The notes below the pieces were generated by a model. That model saw only the letters and a program-made list of their open reading frames with translations, was not told the origin of the DNA and did no database searches. DNA of 64,000 bases from NCBI GenBank assembly GCA_965199815.1, contig CBDATE010000028.1:186001-250000 (forward strand), written 5' to 3'. This stretch comes from Azotimanducus sp965199815 (GTDB lineage Bacteria > Pseudomonadota > Gammaproteobacteria > Pseudomonadales > Azotimanducaceae). Positions 43,101 through 52,689 of this stretch are shown here, in pieces (the stretch's first letter is position 1; the number at the start of each line of letters is the position of its first letter). A program made the translations under genes and the position numbers.

Positions 43101-45850
43101 GCCGCCATCGCCTCGTTCATCTCGTTCATGACCCCATCCATCCCATCTCCGAAAAGAACATACATCCGTCCCAGACCGCCATGCCCGTCAAAAGGTGCCA
43201 GCTCCAGGTCGCCACGCTCGATGGTGAACGATGTTGCCAGATGGTCGCGGATCATGTGCAGCCATTCCATCTGTTCCTGCGAGAATTTCTCGCCTGCCCC
43301 GGCGTGGCGCTTCAGTATCCAGTTCTGGAAATTTCGCCGCACCCGGTCGGAATGGTGGGTCAGCGTTTCGTCCAGGCCGCAAACACGCCGAATGAGGGCC
43401 ACCAGCGCGGTGAGATTACTAACCGGGTACGCACCACTGTAGTCGTCGAGGTGTGCATATGCGTACCAGACATGGAGTGGCGCGAGGTGTGGCCGATCCT
43501 CCTTCAGCTTGGTCAAGAGCGCCTTGATCATTGCCAGGGTTACTTCGGAGCGACGTGCTGGATGCTCGAAGAAGATCGCAAGTGCTTCAATCTCATCGCG
43601 GTGTTCCTTGAGATAGCCTTCGAACTCACCAGAGATGTTGACTGCGTTCTTCGCGATATCTTCTGCCCACCCGATACCCAGCAATGTGTCGAGGTTGTCA
43701 TGGTCGATGGTTTGCTCTTTATCGCGGCGGATGCGGTCGATGAGCTCGATGAGCGGCCCGGTAAAGACATTGGCGGCGCGCTTCACGCGCTGCTCGGATG
43801 CGGCTTGCATGGCGGCTTCGTCAGGTTCCGGGTGGCCGGCAGCCTTCGCGTCGGCTTCGATTTTGTCCGGGTCTATGGCATCGAACAGGTCATGGACGAT
43901 GCTGGTCAGTGGCTTGCCCGCCTCGTCCGTGATTCTGGCCCGATCATGTTCGTTCAGCAGGCTATCAAGACGCGAGAGGCGCGCGGCCAGCGAACTCACC
44001 GTGTCTTCAGATCGATCTGCACCCATCATCAGACCCATGGCCAGATCCTTGAGCGGAATCGAGGGCTTGGTGTCGAGCGGCTGGCTGTCTGTCTTGAGTG
44101 AGCGGGTTACTCCGATCGTGTCAACGATGACATAGTGGGTCTTGGCTGGCGCAGACGGCGTGACTTTTCTGAGATCATCCGGCATCAGCACACGAGTGCC
44201 GCGTCCCTTCATCTGTTCGAAGTAGTTGCGGGACTTCACGTCGCGCATGAACAGCAGGCACTCAAGCGGCTTGACATCCGTACCCGTGGCGATCATATCG
44301 ACGGTGACGGCGATACGCGGGTGGTAGTCGTTGCGAAACGATGCCAGCGAGGGATGCGGGTTATCGGCACGACTGGTGATCTTGCGGCAAAAATCGTTGC
44401 TTTCGTCAAACTCCTCCCGCACGGTCTGAATGATGTCGTCGGCGTGGCTGTCGCTCTTGGCGAAGATCAGCGTTTTGGGAAGTTCCTGTCGTCCGGGGAA
44501 TATGCGTGGCCAGTGTGTTCGGAAGGTGCGAATGACGGTGCGGATCTGATCCGGGTTCACAATGGAACGGTCAAGTTGCGTGGCGGAATAGTCCTCGCGT
44601 TCGTCCTGCACTTCCCAGCGGCGCGCACGGGTTTGGCGTTCCCGTTTCTCGACGAGTTGTTTCGGCTCCAGCGTCGAGCCACCTTGCGTTATCTCGGTTT
44701 CGATGAGGTAAATCTCGCTACCCACATTGACCTTGTCGGCCACCGCTTGTTCATGGCCGTATTCGCTGACCACATTTTTCTGGAAGAACCCGTAGGTGCG
44801 ACTGTCTGGTGTGGCAGTAAGGCCGATCAGGAACGCATCAAAGTACTCAACCACTTGCCGCCACAGGTTGTAGATCGAGCGGTGGCATTCGTCAATGACG
44901 ATCACATCGAAATGCTCCGGTGGGAGCACAGCGTTATAGACAACGGGAAGAGGTTTCTTGGGGAGCGATTTCCGTTCGGCGGGGTTTTCGTCCTCTGCGC
45001 CTTCGGACAAGTCCTCGCCCTTCAGGGTCGCGTACATGCGCTGGATCGTGGAAATGACCACTTGGCTGTGGTGGGGAACCTGAGGCGAAGTGAGTCGACA
45101 CACATTGTAAAGTTCAGTGAACTTGCGATTATCGTCGCTTGGTATGAAGGTCATGAACTCCTGTTCGGCCTGCTCGCCAAGGTTTCTGGTATCGACCAGA
45201 AAAAGTACTCGCTGCGCGTCCGCGTGCTTGAGCAGACGGTATATCTGGGTGATGGCGGTGAAGGTCTTGCCGGCACCGGTCGCCATGTGCACCAATGCGC
45301 GCGGCTTGCTCGCCTTCAAGGAGGTTTCGAGATTGTTGATCGCATTGATCTGGCATTCGCGCAGGTCGGCAATGTCGAGCGGAGGAATTTCGAAAATACC
45401 CGACCGGAGGGAGCGCCGGGCGAGCGCCCATTTATTGAGGGTTTGCGGGCGATGGAAGGTGAAAATCTCCCGAGAGCGTGGCTTTGGGTCGCGGCTGTCG
45501 GTGAAGCGCGTGACCTGCCCGGTGCTCTCATAGACGAAGGGCAGTGGCTCGGCGTTCACGACCCACTTCAGCCTGCTCCTGGCATAGCCTTGGGACTGCA
45601 CCTCAACGGTAGTAAGTCTGGCACCCCATCTATCCGGCTTGGCTTCGATAACGCCAATGGCCTGGTTGTTCACGAAGAGCACATAGTCAGCGCGCCCGAC
45701 ATCTGTCGGATACTCGCGCACCGCGACACCGGCCCCGGCATTGGGGTCAAGCGCCTCCTTGTTGCACACCTGCCAACCCGCCTCCTGCAGCCGTTCATCA
45801 ATGCGGTCGCGGGCGATTTGCTCAGGGTTCTGGTTGATACTGCGAGGCAT
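43097..45850 (-). CDS. hsdR: type I restriction enzyme motor/endonuclease subunit (HsdR)
   Basis: 917 residues. N-terminal nuclease motif GRADYVLFVNNQAIGVIEAKPD near residue 55 supplies the D...ExK catalytic set. Helicase motifs follow: MATGAGKTF (Walker A) near 195, VIDECHRS (DEAD-type) near 325, GLTATPDSRTYG, and later VDMIATGTDVKPLE. First gene of the operon in transcription order, starting at the ATG at 45850. The end overlaps hsdS by 4 bp. Confidence 0.95.
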   Translation of the reverse strand: MPRSINQNPEQIARDRIDERLQEAGWQVCNKEALDPNAGAGVAVREYPTDVGRADYVLFVNNQAIGVIEAKPDRWGARLTTVEVQSQGYARSRLKWVVNAEPLPFVYESTGQVTRFTDSRDPKPRSREIFTFHRPQTLNKWALARRSLRSGIFEIPPLDIADLRECQINAINNLETSLKASKPRALVHMATGAGKTFTAITQIYRLLKHADAQRVLFLVDTRNLGEQAEQEFMTFIPSDDNRKFTELYNVCRLTSPQVPHHSQVVISTIQRMYATLKGEDLSEGAEDENPAERKSLPKKPLPVVYNAVLPPEHFDVIVIDECHRSIYNLWRQVVEYFDAFLIGLTATPDSRTYGFFQKNVVSEYGHEQAVADKVNVGSEIYLIETEITQGGSTLEPKQLVEKRERQTRARRWEVQDEREDYSATQLDRSIVNPDQIRTVIRTFRTHWPRIFPGRQELPKTLIFAKSDSHADDIIQTVREEFDESNDFCRKITSRADNPHPSLASFRNDYHPRIAVTVDMIATGTDVKPLECLLFMRDVKSRNYFEQMKGRGTRVLMPDDLRKVTPSAPAKTHYVIVDTIGVTRSLKTDSQPLDTKPSIPLKDLAMGLMMGADRSEDTVSSLAARLSRLDSLLNEHDRARITDEAGKPLTSIVHDLFDAIDPDKIEADAKAAGHPEPDEAAMQAASEQRVKRAANVFTGPLIELIDRIRRDKEQTIDHDNLDTLLGIGWAEDIAKNAVNISGEFEGYLKEHRDEIEALAIFFEHPARRSEVTLAMIKALLTKLKEDRPHLAPLHVWYAYAHLDDYSGAYPVSNLTALVALIRRVCGLDETLTHHSDRVRRNFQNWILKRHAGAGEKFSQEQMEWLHMIRDHLATSFTIERGDLELAPFDGHGGLGRMYVLFGDGMDGVMNEMNEAMAA

Positions 45851-45984
45851 GGGAATGCTTTGGGGCGATGTGTGGCACCTTTATCGGCGCAAGGTCAACC
45901 GAGTGATGCTACCAAGAATTACCGTGCATTGGCTCAGACACATTCGGAATTGTTTCAGCCAAGCAGGGAGAACAGCAGGGAGAT

Positions 45985-46037
45985 GCCGTCGGAAAGCTCG
46001 ACCGCATTGCCGAGATAATGCAGTTGGCCTGAACCGC
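45985..46037 (+). repeat. right copy of the 53-bp direct repeat (3' end of the ATPase gene)
   Basis: Repeats 33056-33108 with three substitutions. Here it is an orphan: it would encode the ATPase C-terminus EKLDRIAEIMQL with K for the first E, but no upstream coding sequence is attached. It lies in the 242-bp gap between the hsdR and glcB starts. Confidence 0.85.
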
Positions 46038-46092
46038 TGACCTCCACGCAATTCCCTTATGATGCGCGGTTCATTCCTGCGCGCAGCACATC

Positions 46093-48297
46093 TTGGACAA
46101 GCACAACAGAGTGGAAGTTGCCGGACTGCACGTGGAGCGTACCCTCTACGAGGCCGTGCGCGATGAAATTGCGCCGGGAACAGGGGTCGATGCAGATCTC
46201 GCCTGGGCCACCCTGGCGGATATCGTGCGCGAGTTCGGCCCGGAAAATCAGGCCCTGCTGGCAAGACGCGATGCCTTGCAAGTGAAGATTGACGCATGGC
46301 TCAAGGCGCAGACCACACCGCCGTCGCCGTCCGAATGGAGCGCCTTTCTCGGCGACATCGGCTACCTCGAAGCACCCTGCCCCGAAGGCAGGATTTCAAC
46401 CGATGGTGTGGACGAAGAGATTGCCGACATCGCTGGTCCGCAGCTTGTCGTGCCGCTGGACAACGCCAGATATGCCCTCAACGCAGCCAACGCACGCTGG
46501 GGCAGCCTCTACGATGCGCTCTACGGAACCGATGTGATTCCCGAGTCGCCCGGGCGCGAGCGGGGCGATGCCTACAACCCGGCGCGCGGCGAACTCGTGG
46601 TGGCCGAAGCCAGACGCATCCTTGACGAACACTTCCCGCTCGCCTCGGGCAGCCACAAGGATGTGCGCCGATATGCGCTTGACGCGAGCGATGAGGTCGC
46701 CGAGTTGATCGCCGAGTTCGAGACCGGCGCGACATCCGGCCTTGCCGAACCCGCACAGTTCGTCGCGTACAGGACATCCGCGACGCACCTCACACATGCA
46801 GTGCTGCGCAAGCACGGCCTTCATGTGGATGTGATCATCGACCCGCAATCGCCCACAGGGCGGGTCGATCCGGCGGGGGTGGCAGACATCCACATGGAAT
46901 CCGCCTTGAGCACCATCATGGACTGCGAAGACTCGGTGGCCGCTGTCAACGCCGCTGACAAGCTCGCTGTGTACCGGAACTGGTGCGGTCTGATGCGTGG
47001 CGACCTTGAACACACTTTCGAGAAAGGTGGCGAGCAGGTCACCCGCAGACTCGACGCAGACCGCGAGTTCACATCTCCGGACGGCACCGGCCTGGTGCTC
47101 AGGGGGCTGAGCGTCCTGCTGGTGCGTCACGTTGGTGCCCATGTTTTCACCGACGCGGTGCTTGATGCCGAGAGCAAGCCCATTGCCGAGACCTTTCTCG
47201 ATGCCGTGGTCACCGTGCTGGCCGCCCTGCACGACCTGCGCGGCAAGGGGCGCGGAGAGCATCGCGGCAATAGCCGTCACGCCAGCATGTACATCGTCAA
47301 GCCGAAGCATCACGGTGCCGATGAAGTCAGGCTCTCGGTGGACCTCTTCGCGCTCATCGAGAAGCGATTCGGTTTGCCCGGAAATTCACTCAAGATTGGC
47401 ATCATGGATGAGGAACGGCGCACCACGCTCAATCTCGCGCAGTGCATCCACGCCGCGCGCGAGCGGCTCATCTTCATCAATACCGGGTTTCTGGACCGCA
47501 CCGGAGACGAGATTCACACCTCCATGGAATCCGGCCCCATGCTGCCCAAGTCGGAGATCAGGAACGCCAGGTGGATGCTCGCCTACGAGGACTGGAATGT
47601 TGACTCGGGCCTTGCCGCCGGCATGTCCGGGCGCGCGCAGATCGGCAAGGGAATGTGGGCCATGCCGGATGAGATGCGCGCCATGCGCGAAGCAAAGTCA
47701 GGGCATCCCTCTGCCGGTGCGAGCTGCGCCTGGGTGCCTTCGCCAACCGCGGCGACATTGCATGCCCTGCATTATCTGGAAATCAATGTCTCGCTGCGTC
47801 AAGCCGAACTTGCCACGCGCGCCGCAACGCCCCGGGACGAGCTTCTCTATCCGCCACTGCTCGGTCACCGAACCCTGAGCGAACAAGAGATTCAACGTGA
47901 ACTCGACAACAACGCACAAGGCATCCTCGGTTATGTGGTTCGCTGGGTCGAACAAGGTGTCGGCTGCTCCAGGGTGCCGGACATCAATGATGTCGGCCTC
48001 ATGGAAGATCGCGCCACGCTGCGAATCTCATCACAGCACATCGCCAACTGGCTGCATCACGATCTGGTCAGCAGAGAGCAGGTGCTCGACACCCTGAAGC
48101 GCATGGCGAAGGTCGTGGATGCCCAGAATCAGGGCGATGCCAACTACCGCAACATGGCACCGGATTTCGATGCCAGCGTGGCCTTTCAGGCCGCCCTGGA
48201 TCTGGTGTTCAAGGGACGTACAGAGCCCAATGGCTACACCGAGCACATCCTCATCCGACGGCGGCGCGAGTTTCTTGCCCGGCAGTCAATACCCTGA
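46093..48297 (+). CDS. glcB: malate synthase G
   Basis: Condenses glyoxylate with acetyl-CoA to malate. 734 residues, the size of the monomeric G isoform. Recognisable parts: VAGLHVERTLYE at the N-terminus, TIMDCEDSVAAVNAADK, GLSVLLVRHVG, the catalytic region YIVKPKHHGADEV and NTGFLDRTGDEIHTSM, and GMWAMPDEM. The start is a TTG at 46093; a GTG at 46111 is a possible alternative but would cut into the usual N-terminus. No isocitrate lyase gene is present in the window. Confidence 0.94.
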   Translation: MDKHNRVEVAGLHVERTLYEAVRDEIAPGTGVDADLAWATLADIVREFGPENQALLARRDALQVKIDAWLKAQTTPPSPSEWSAFLGDIGYLEAPCPEGRISTDGVDEEIADIAGPQLVVPLDNARYALNAANARWGSLYDALYGTDVIPESPGRERGDAYNPARGELVVAEARRILDEHFPLASGSHKDVRRYALDASDEVAELIAEFETGATSGLAEPAQFVAYRTSATHLTHAVLRKHGLHVDVIIDPQSPTGRVDPAGVADIHMESALSTIMDCEDSVAAVNAADKLAVYRNWCGLMRGDLEHTFEKGGEQVTRRLDADREFTSPDGTGLVLRGLSVLLVRHVGAHVFTDAVLDAESKPIAETFLDAVVTVLAALHDLRGKGRGEHRGNSRHASMYIVKPKHHGADEVRLSVDLFALIEKRFGLPGNSLKIGIMDEERRTTLNLAQCIHAARERLIFINTGFLDRTGDEIHTSMESGPMLPKSEIRNARWMLAYEDWNVDSGLAAGMSGRAQIGKGMWAMPDEMRAMREAKSGHPSAGASCAWVPSPTAATLHALHYLEINVSLRQAELATRAATPRDELLYPPLLGHRTLSEQEIQRELDNNAQGILGYVVRWVEQGVGCSRVPDINDVGLMEDRATLRISSQHIANWLHHDLVSREQVLDTLKRMAKVVDAQNQGDANYRNMAPDFDASVAFQAALDLVFKGRTEPNGYTEHILIRRRREFLARQSIP

Positions 48298-48326
48298 GGC
48301 GCGCGACAAGCCGGGCACCAGGCCGC

Positions 48327-50444
48327 TCAGTCTGGCGACGCGCCTGTTATCTGCAACGCCTGCAATATGAATGCCTGTTCGTCGGCAATTTCTCTGATCC
48401 GCTCGAAGCGGCCACTCTTGCCGGCATGACCGGAACCCATGTTGGTCTTGAAGATCAGGACATTGCGGTCGGTCTTCACGTGGCGTAGCCTGGCCACCCA
48501 CTTGGCCGGTTCCCAATAGGTGACGCGCGGGTCATTGAGGCCGGCGGTGACCAGAATCGGCGGGTAGGCGCGCGCGCGTGTCTGCGTGTAGGGGCAATAG
48601 GATGCGATCAACTCACAGGCTTCGGCATCCCTGATGGGGTTACCCCATTCGTCCCATTCGGGGGGTGTGAGCGGCAAATCTGCATCAAGCATGGTGTTCA
48701 GGACATCCACAAAGGGCACATGGGCGACCACGGCCCCCCAGAGCTCCGGGGCCTGATTGAGCACTGCGCCCATGAGTTCGCCGCCCGCGCTGCCGCCCGA
48801 AATGGCGATTCGGTGCGGTGCTGTTTCGCCAATCTCGATGAGATGGCGCGCCACATCCACGAAATCGTTGAAGGTGTTGCAACGCTTGTCGAGTTTGCCG
48901 TCAAGATACCAGCGATAGCCGAGTTCATCACCACCGCGTACATGCGCGATGGCGAAGGTAACGCCACGTTCGAGCAAGGAGAGACGCGCGAGGTTGAACG
49001 TGGGTCGTATGCCTGCGCCGTAGGCACCGTACCCATACAGGTGCAGTGCGCGCGGCGAATTGTCCGGTGCGCTCCCGTTTGCCGTGTCGCGCAGGGACAC
49101 GAGCGAAACCGGGATGGACTGACCATCTCGGGCTGGTGCCCACAAACGTCCGGAGGTGAATCTGGTTGCGTCGTATCCGGGCACCTGTCGGGTCTTGCGG
49201 TGCAGCAGGCGCCGCTCCGTCGGCGAATAGTCATGGACGGTTTCGGGTGTCACCAGAGACTCGAAGTTGATGCGCAAGTGCTCGGTGTCGAATGTCGGGT
49301 TCGTACCGAGGGAGGCTGAGTAGAGGCTTTCGGGAAACTCGATCCAGTGTTCCTCGCCGGTATATTCCCGCACTCGCACCCGCTCGAGCGCTGCGGACAT
49401 TTCGCTTACCACCAGCCACTTCTCGAAGGCATCGATTTGGCTTGGATATACCGAATCGCTTGCGGGGATTTCTTCTCGCCAGGCGTGTCGCGCTGGCTGT
49501 GACTCGGGAAAGGAGACCACACGAAAATTCTCGTGCGTGTCATTGATCAGCAAGTAGATGCGTCCGTGCGCGTGCTCCAGCGAATACCGGCAGCCCCGCG
49601 TCCGGGGTGCCACCACCGAAGGCGGACTCCAGGGCGAGCTGGCAGGCACGAGCAGGCATTCACTGGTGGCATGGTCGCCGGTGGAAATCACCAGAAACTC
49701 TCGGGAGCGCGTGATGTCGATGTGCACTCGAAAGCGCTCGTCGGATTCCTCGTAGAGGCACTTGTCTGGCTGCTTCCCGGACAGCGAGTGCACCCACACC
49801 TGCCAGGGACGCCAGTGTTCATTCACTGTCACGTACACCAGACTGTCGCCATCCATGGCGAACACAGGTGTCGCCAGCATCCCGGGCAAGTCGAGTGTTC
49901 GCGCCACGCCTGCGGGCAGGGCGCGGACAAAGGCCTTGAAGCGCTCTGCCCCGCTGGTGTCCACGGCCCAGGTCACGAGCGAACCGTCCGGGCTGACATC
50001 GAAGCCGCCGAGCCGGAAGTACGCATGACTCGCGGCGAGTTCCGGCTCATTCAGGAAACACTGCCAGCGGCCACCGCCGAACGCCGACTTGCGCCACCAG
50101 GTTCGGTATTCGCTGCCCGCCGCAAATCGCCATTGATACAGCCAGGAGCCGTCTCTGTAAGGCACGGAAGATTCTGCCTCTGGGTGTCTCGCCTTGATTT
50201 CTTCGTACAGGCGTTGTCGAAGGCGCTGATGAGGCGACATCACCGCCTCGAAATAGTCGTTCTCGGCGTGTAGATAGGCCAGGATGTCCGCATCCTGAAC
50301 ATGCGGATACTGCGCGTCCCGTAGCCAGTGCCATGGGTCTTCACGCACTTGCCCGTGATGCGTCACGCTGTGCGCCACGCGCTTGGCGACCGGTGGCGGC
50401 CTCGGCGCGTACAGGTTGCCGGAAACGGCGTATTCTTCAGCCAT
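48327..50444 (-). CDS. ptrB: oligopeptidase B (prolyl oligopeptidase family, S9A)
   Basis: Cytoplasmic serine peptidase that cuts short peptides after basic residues. N-terminal PPPVAKRVAHSVTHHGQVR and EDPWHWLRD, then a beta-propeller region, then the alpha/beta-hydrolase with the nucleophile in ISGGSAGGELMG near residue 545, the Asp in GLNDPRVTYWEPAKW and the His in GSGHAGKSGR. 705 residues from the ATG at 50444; an ATG at 50453 is also possible. Convergent with glcB. Confidence 0.93.
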   Translation of the reverse strand: MAEEYAVSGNLYAPRPPPVAKRVAHSVTHHGQVREDPWHWLRDAQYPHVQDADILAYLHAENDYFEAVMSPHQRLRQRLYEEIKARHPEAESSVPYRDGSWLYQWRFAAGSEYRTWWRKSAFGGGRWQCFLNEPELAASHAYFRLGGFDVSPDGSLVTWAVDTSGAERFKAFVRALPAGVARTLDLPGMLATPVFAMDGDSLVYVTVNEHWRPWQVWVHSLSGKQPDKCLYEESDERFRVHIDITRSREFLVISTGDHATSECLLVPASSPWSPPSVVAPRTRGCRYSLEHAHGRIYLLINDTHENFRVVSFPESQPARHAWREEIPASDSVYPSQIDAFEKWLVVSEMSAALERVRVREYTGEEHWIEFPESLYSASLGTNPTFDTEHLRINFESLVTPETVHDYSPTERRLLHRKTRQVPGYDATRFTSGRLWAPARDGQSIPVSLVSLRDTANGSAPDNSPRALHLYGYGAYGAGIRPTFNLARLSLLERGVTFAIAHVRGGDELGYRWYLDGKLDKRCNTFNDFVDVARHLIEIGETAPHRIAISGGSAGGELMGAVLNQAPELWGAVVAHVPFVDVLNTMLDADLPLTPPEWDEWGNPIRDAEACELIASYCPYTQTRARAYPPILVTAGLNDPRVTYWEPAKWVARLRHVKTDRNVLIFKTNMGSGHAGKSGRFERIREIADEQAFILQALQITGASPD

Positions 50445-50476
50445 GGACGACAAGAAACACTGGCGGGCCGCCGCAG

Positions 50477-50959
50477 CTATGCCCCGTTCCGGGCCTTGTG
50501 AGATTCAGTGCGCGTGGCATCATTCGGGAGATGGCTGATTTTCACATCTCCCCAATGCTCGCTCAGGTACTCCGCTACAAGGCGACGGTGACAATGGTGT
50601 GGCTTATCCTCGCTGCACAGCAGGCAGGCACCATCAAGCAACTCGGGCGCAATCTTCTTTTCGATCTGGCGCTCGGCCATGAGATCGAGAAACCTGCGTT
50701 CATACTCGTCCCAATCAATGATGCGCTTTTTATAGCCGTCAAGGATGTCCTTGGTGGGCGCAAGCTCGGCCATATGGCGATACCCCATGTGACAGATTTT
50801 ATCGAGAAACCAGCGAAGGTCGTCTCTCTTGGCGAAGCCTGACAACTGGGAGACATTGTTCAGGCGCACATCCAGAATGTGCGTGGCACCCGCCGACTTG
50901 AGCAATTCGAAGAACTGCTGCGCTTTTTTCTTCGTAAATCCTATGGTGAAAACCCTCAT
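50477..50959 (-). CDS. DUF488 family protein (first of two)
   Basis: 160 residues starting VFTIGFTKKKAQQFFELLKS, with ILDVRLNNVSQLSGFAKRDDL and, near the C-terminus, LLCSEDKPHHCHRRLVAEYL. These are the DUF488 hallmarks: an N-terminal strand (TIGH/TIGF), a DVR motif, and a Cys/His-containing LLCxE...CHR. The conserved Cys and His look like a catalytic or metal site, but the activity is unknown. The start overlaps the next DUF488 gene by 4 bp, so the trio is one transcript. Confidence 0.88.
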   Translation of the reverse strand: MRVFTIGFTKKKAQQFFELLKSAGATHILDVRLNNVSQLSGFAKRDDLRWFLDKICHMGYRHMAELAPTKDILDGYKKRIIDWDEYERRFLDLMAERQIEKKIAPELLDGACLLCSEDKPHHCHRRLVAEYLSEHWGDVKISHLPNDATRTESHKARNGA

Positions 50960-51582
50960 CGCTCGCCCTCCTGCGGGTCAAGTATCTGTTGCTCCTTGTC
51001 AATGTACGCGATCTTCCTTTCCTGAGCGGCATAGACGCTGTCGAGCGAGGCGGGGAACAGACAGTTTTCCGGCATCTTCAATTGCTCGCGCAGTCGCTGC
51101 ATCGCTTCTTCGTGCGATTCCAGGCTTCCATCCGCGCGGATATGGCGCACTTCGCGTCCTTGTTTGATGAGTTCGCGCGCTACCAGTATCGTGCGGTGGC
51201 AATCGAGAGGGTCCTGTTCTGCACACATCAGGGAGATAGACATGCGCTCGCTGCCGTCAAGCAGTCGCTTGATGCCTGATCGGAACACTTTGGTGTTGGC
51301 CAGCTTTCGATACTGCACCACGCCGTTCTCGTAGCAATCGGTGTCTTCACAGCGCGCGCCGAGCTCCTTGCCAAGAAATACATAAGCGATGCCATGCGCC
51401 TTCAGTGATGCGTTCAGGGATTCACTGTTGAACTGTGGCTGCCAGCGGCTGCAGGGCATCGAACGCACATCGGCCACGGCAGTGACACCGTGCGGGACAA
51501 GCAGCTCGACAAATCGCTCGATGGCGTGATTCGAATGACCGATGGTGAAGATGCAGGTCATTGATGGTGGCGAATCCATCAA
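50956..51582 (-). CDS. DUF488 family protein (second of two)
   Basis: 208 residues. FTIGHSNHAIERFVELL, AVADVRSMPCSRWQPQFN, LGKELGAR and LMCAEQDPLDCHRTILVARE are the typical DUF488 features, closer to the family consensus than its neighbour. The last 50 or so residues form a charged helical tail not seen in the other protein. Translationally coupled on both sides by 4-bp overlaps. Function unknown. Confidence 0.9.
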   Translation of the reverse strand: MMDSPPSMTCIFTIGHSNHAIERFVELLVPHGVTAVADVRSMPCSRWQPQFNSESLNASLKAHGIAYVFLGKELGARCEDTDCYENGVVQYRKLANTKVFRSGIKRLLDGSERMSISLMCAEQDPLDCHRTILVARELIKQGREVRHIRADGSLESHEEAMQRLREQLKMPENCLFPASLDSVYAAQERKIAYIDKEQQILDPQEGER

Positions 51583-52259
51583 GGTTTCTCCAGCACTGCA
51601 GCGATCAGCTTGTAGCAGAATCCATGAAACGGCTCACCCAAACTGATCGTCAGGTAGCATTCGTCCAATTGATAGGTTCCATCAGCTTTCCGTCGATACG
51701 CACGCTCAATAACCGGGTCGGTTACCGACAAGGCGTAGTCTTCTCCTGAAAAACCGAACCTACCCTGTACGCGACGTTTCGGATAGGGTCCGCTTGACCA
51801 GAATACCCGCAACTCGAGGGCATCCACATGCACCAGTTTAAGTGAGCTTGTTTCCTTGCCTGCTTCCGCAAGCTGAACCCGGTTGTTCATGTGATCGGCT
51901 GAGGAGGATCCGTTTGGCCAAAGCGTCATGCGTGGCACGGAGAGCTCGGCGTATTCTTCCAGATCGTACCAGTCGGCAGTGTCGATCTTCCTCCAGTAAT
52001 GATCCGGATCAAGCAGCCAATTTTCTCGTTGATACCCATCCGGCCTGTGTCCCAACAGTGGTATATCGATGATGTCAAGCACTCTCGGGTCGCTTCCGTC
52101 TTCGTATTGCCGCTCATATTCAGACACTTCCTGATTGTCACGAGAACTCACCGGCCGAATCCATTGCAGAGGTTTCTCGTGTTCTTCCACGCCGGCTATG
52201 CAGCGCCCGGAGATTTTGCGTGAATTGGCGAGACAGACAATTCGCTTGGTGTCAGACAT
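51579..52259 (-). CDS. dual OB-fold domain protein (DuOB-like), first gene of the DUF488 cassette
   Basis: 226 residues. The start IVCLANSRKISGRCIAGVE, then WIRPVSSRDNQEVSEYERQY and LDIIDIPLLGHRP, match the dual-OB domain protein family as I remember it. The C-terminal half (YALSVTDPVIERAYRRK, then YLTISLGEPFHGFCYKLIA) would be the second OB fold. OB folds usually bind nucleic acid. The gene is the first of a three-gene unit and begins next to an IS30 remnant. The cassette looks mobile and defence-like, which is inference. Confidence 0.78.
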   Translation of the reverse strand: MSDTKRIVCLANSRKISGRCIAGVEEHEKPLQWIRPVSSRDNQEVSEYERQYEDGSDPRVLDIIDIPLLGHRPDGYQRENWLLDPDHYWRKIDTADWYDLEEYAELSVPRMTLWPNGSSSADHMNNRVQLAEAGKETSSLKLVHVDALELRVFWSSGPYPKRRVQGRFGFSGEDYALSVTDPVIERAYRRKADGTYQLDECYLTISLGEPFHGFCYKLIAAVLEKP

Positions 52260-52270
52260 GATCCAACCCT

Positions 52271-52689
52271 CCTGATTTCAAGTTGCAAGTGCAGCACTCC
52301 TGAAGCTAAAGAGGGACAAGTGGCGCGGCATCCTCTGGCTTTTCAAAAGCACAGGAGTATCGCGATGGCGACAAGCTCCAACCACCTGACCCATAACGAC
52401 AGATATTACATCAACAAGCGGTTGCGGGCGGGAGCCTCGCAAGCGCTGCGGAAAGGACAACTTCAGAGGCAGAATGCAGGGTCGGATGGACATCTCCGAG
52501 CATCCTTCAGTCCTTGAGCAACGCACCCCGGGTTGTCGATTGGGAGGGCGGCACGGTCATCGGGAATGCGCGGTGCTCTGGTCACGCTCGCCGAGCGGCA
52601 AGTCCGGATTCGTGCTTGATGCTCCCATCGGGAGCAAGACCAAGGCCGAAACCACCAACGCCCTGTGCCCCAGGAATTCGGGAAACGCC
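52271..52689 (+). mobile_element. degenerate IS30-family element
   Basis: After an end-like sequence (CCTGATTTCAAGTTGC at 52271) comes an ATG at 52365 with AGGAG upstream, then NHLTHNDRYYINKRLRAGASQ, the IS30 transposase helix-turn-helix start. From about 52450 the frame is deleted and shifted: pieces of the DDE part (ISEHPSVLEQRT, then DWEGGTVIGN, then GALVTLAERQVR) lie in different frames. No intact transposase remains. This fills the 430-bp gap between the dual-OB gene and rpsU. Confidence 0.7.

Noticed and set aside
44135..46018. 627-codon open frame antisense to hsdR
   Set aside because: It covers the hsdR gene, whose motifs are complete; the antisense product has no recognisable motif and is a shadow of high-GC codon bias.
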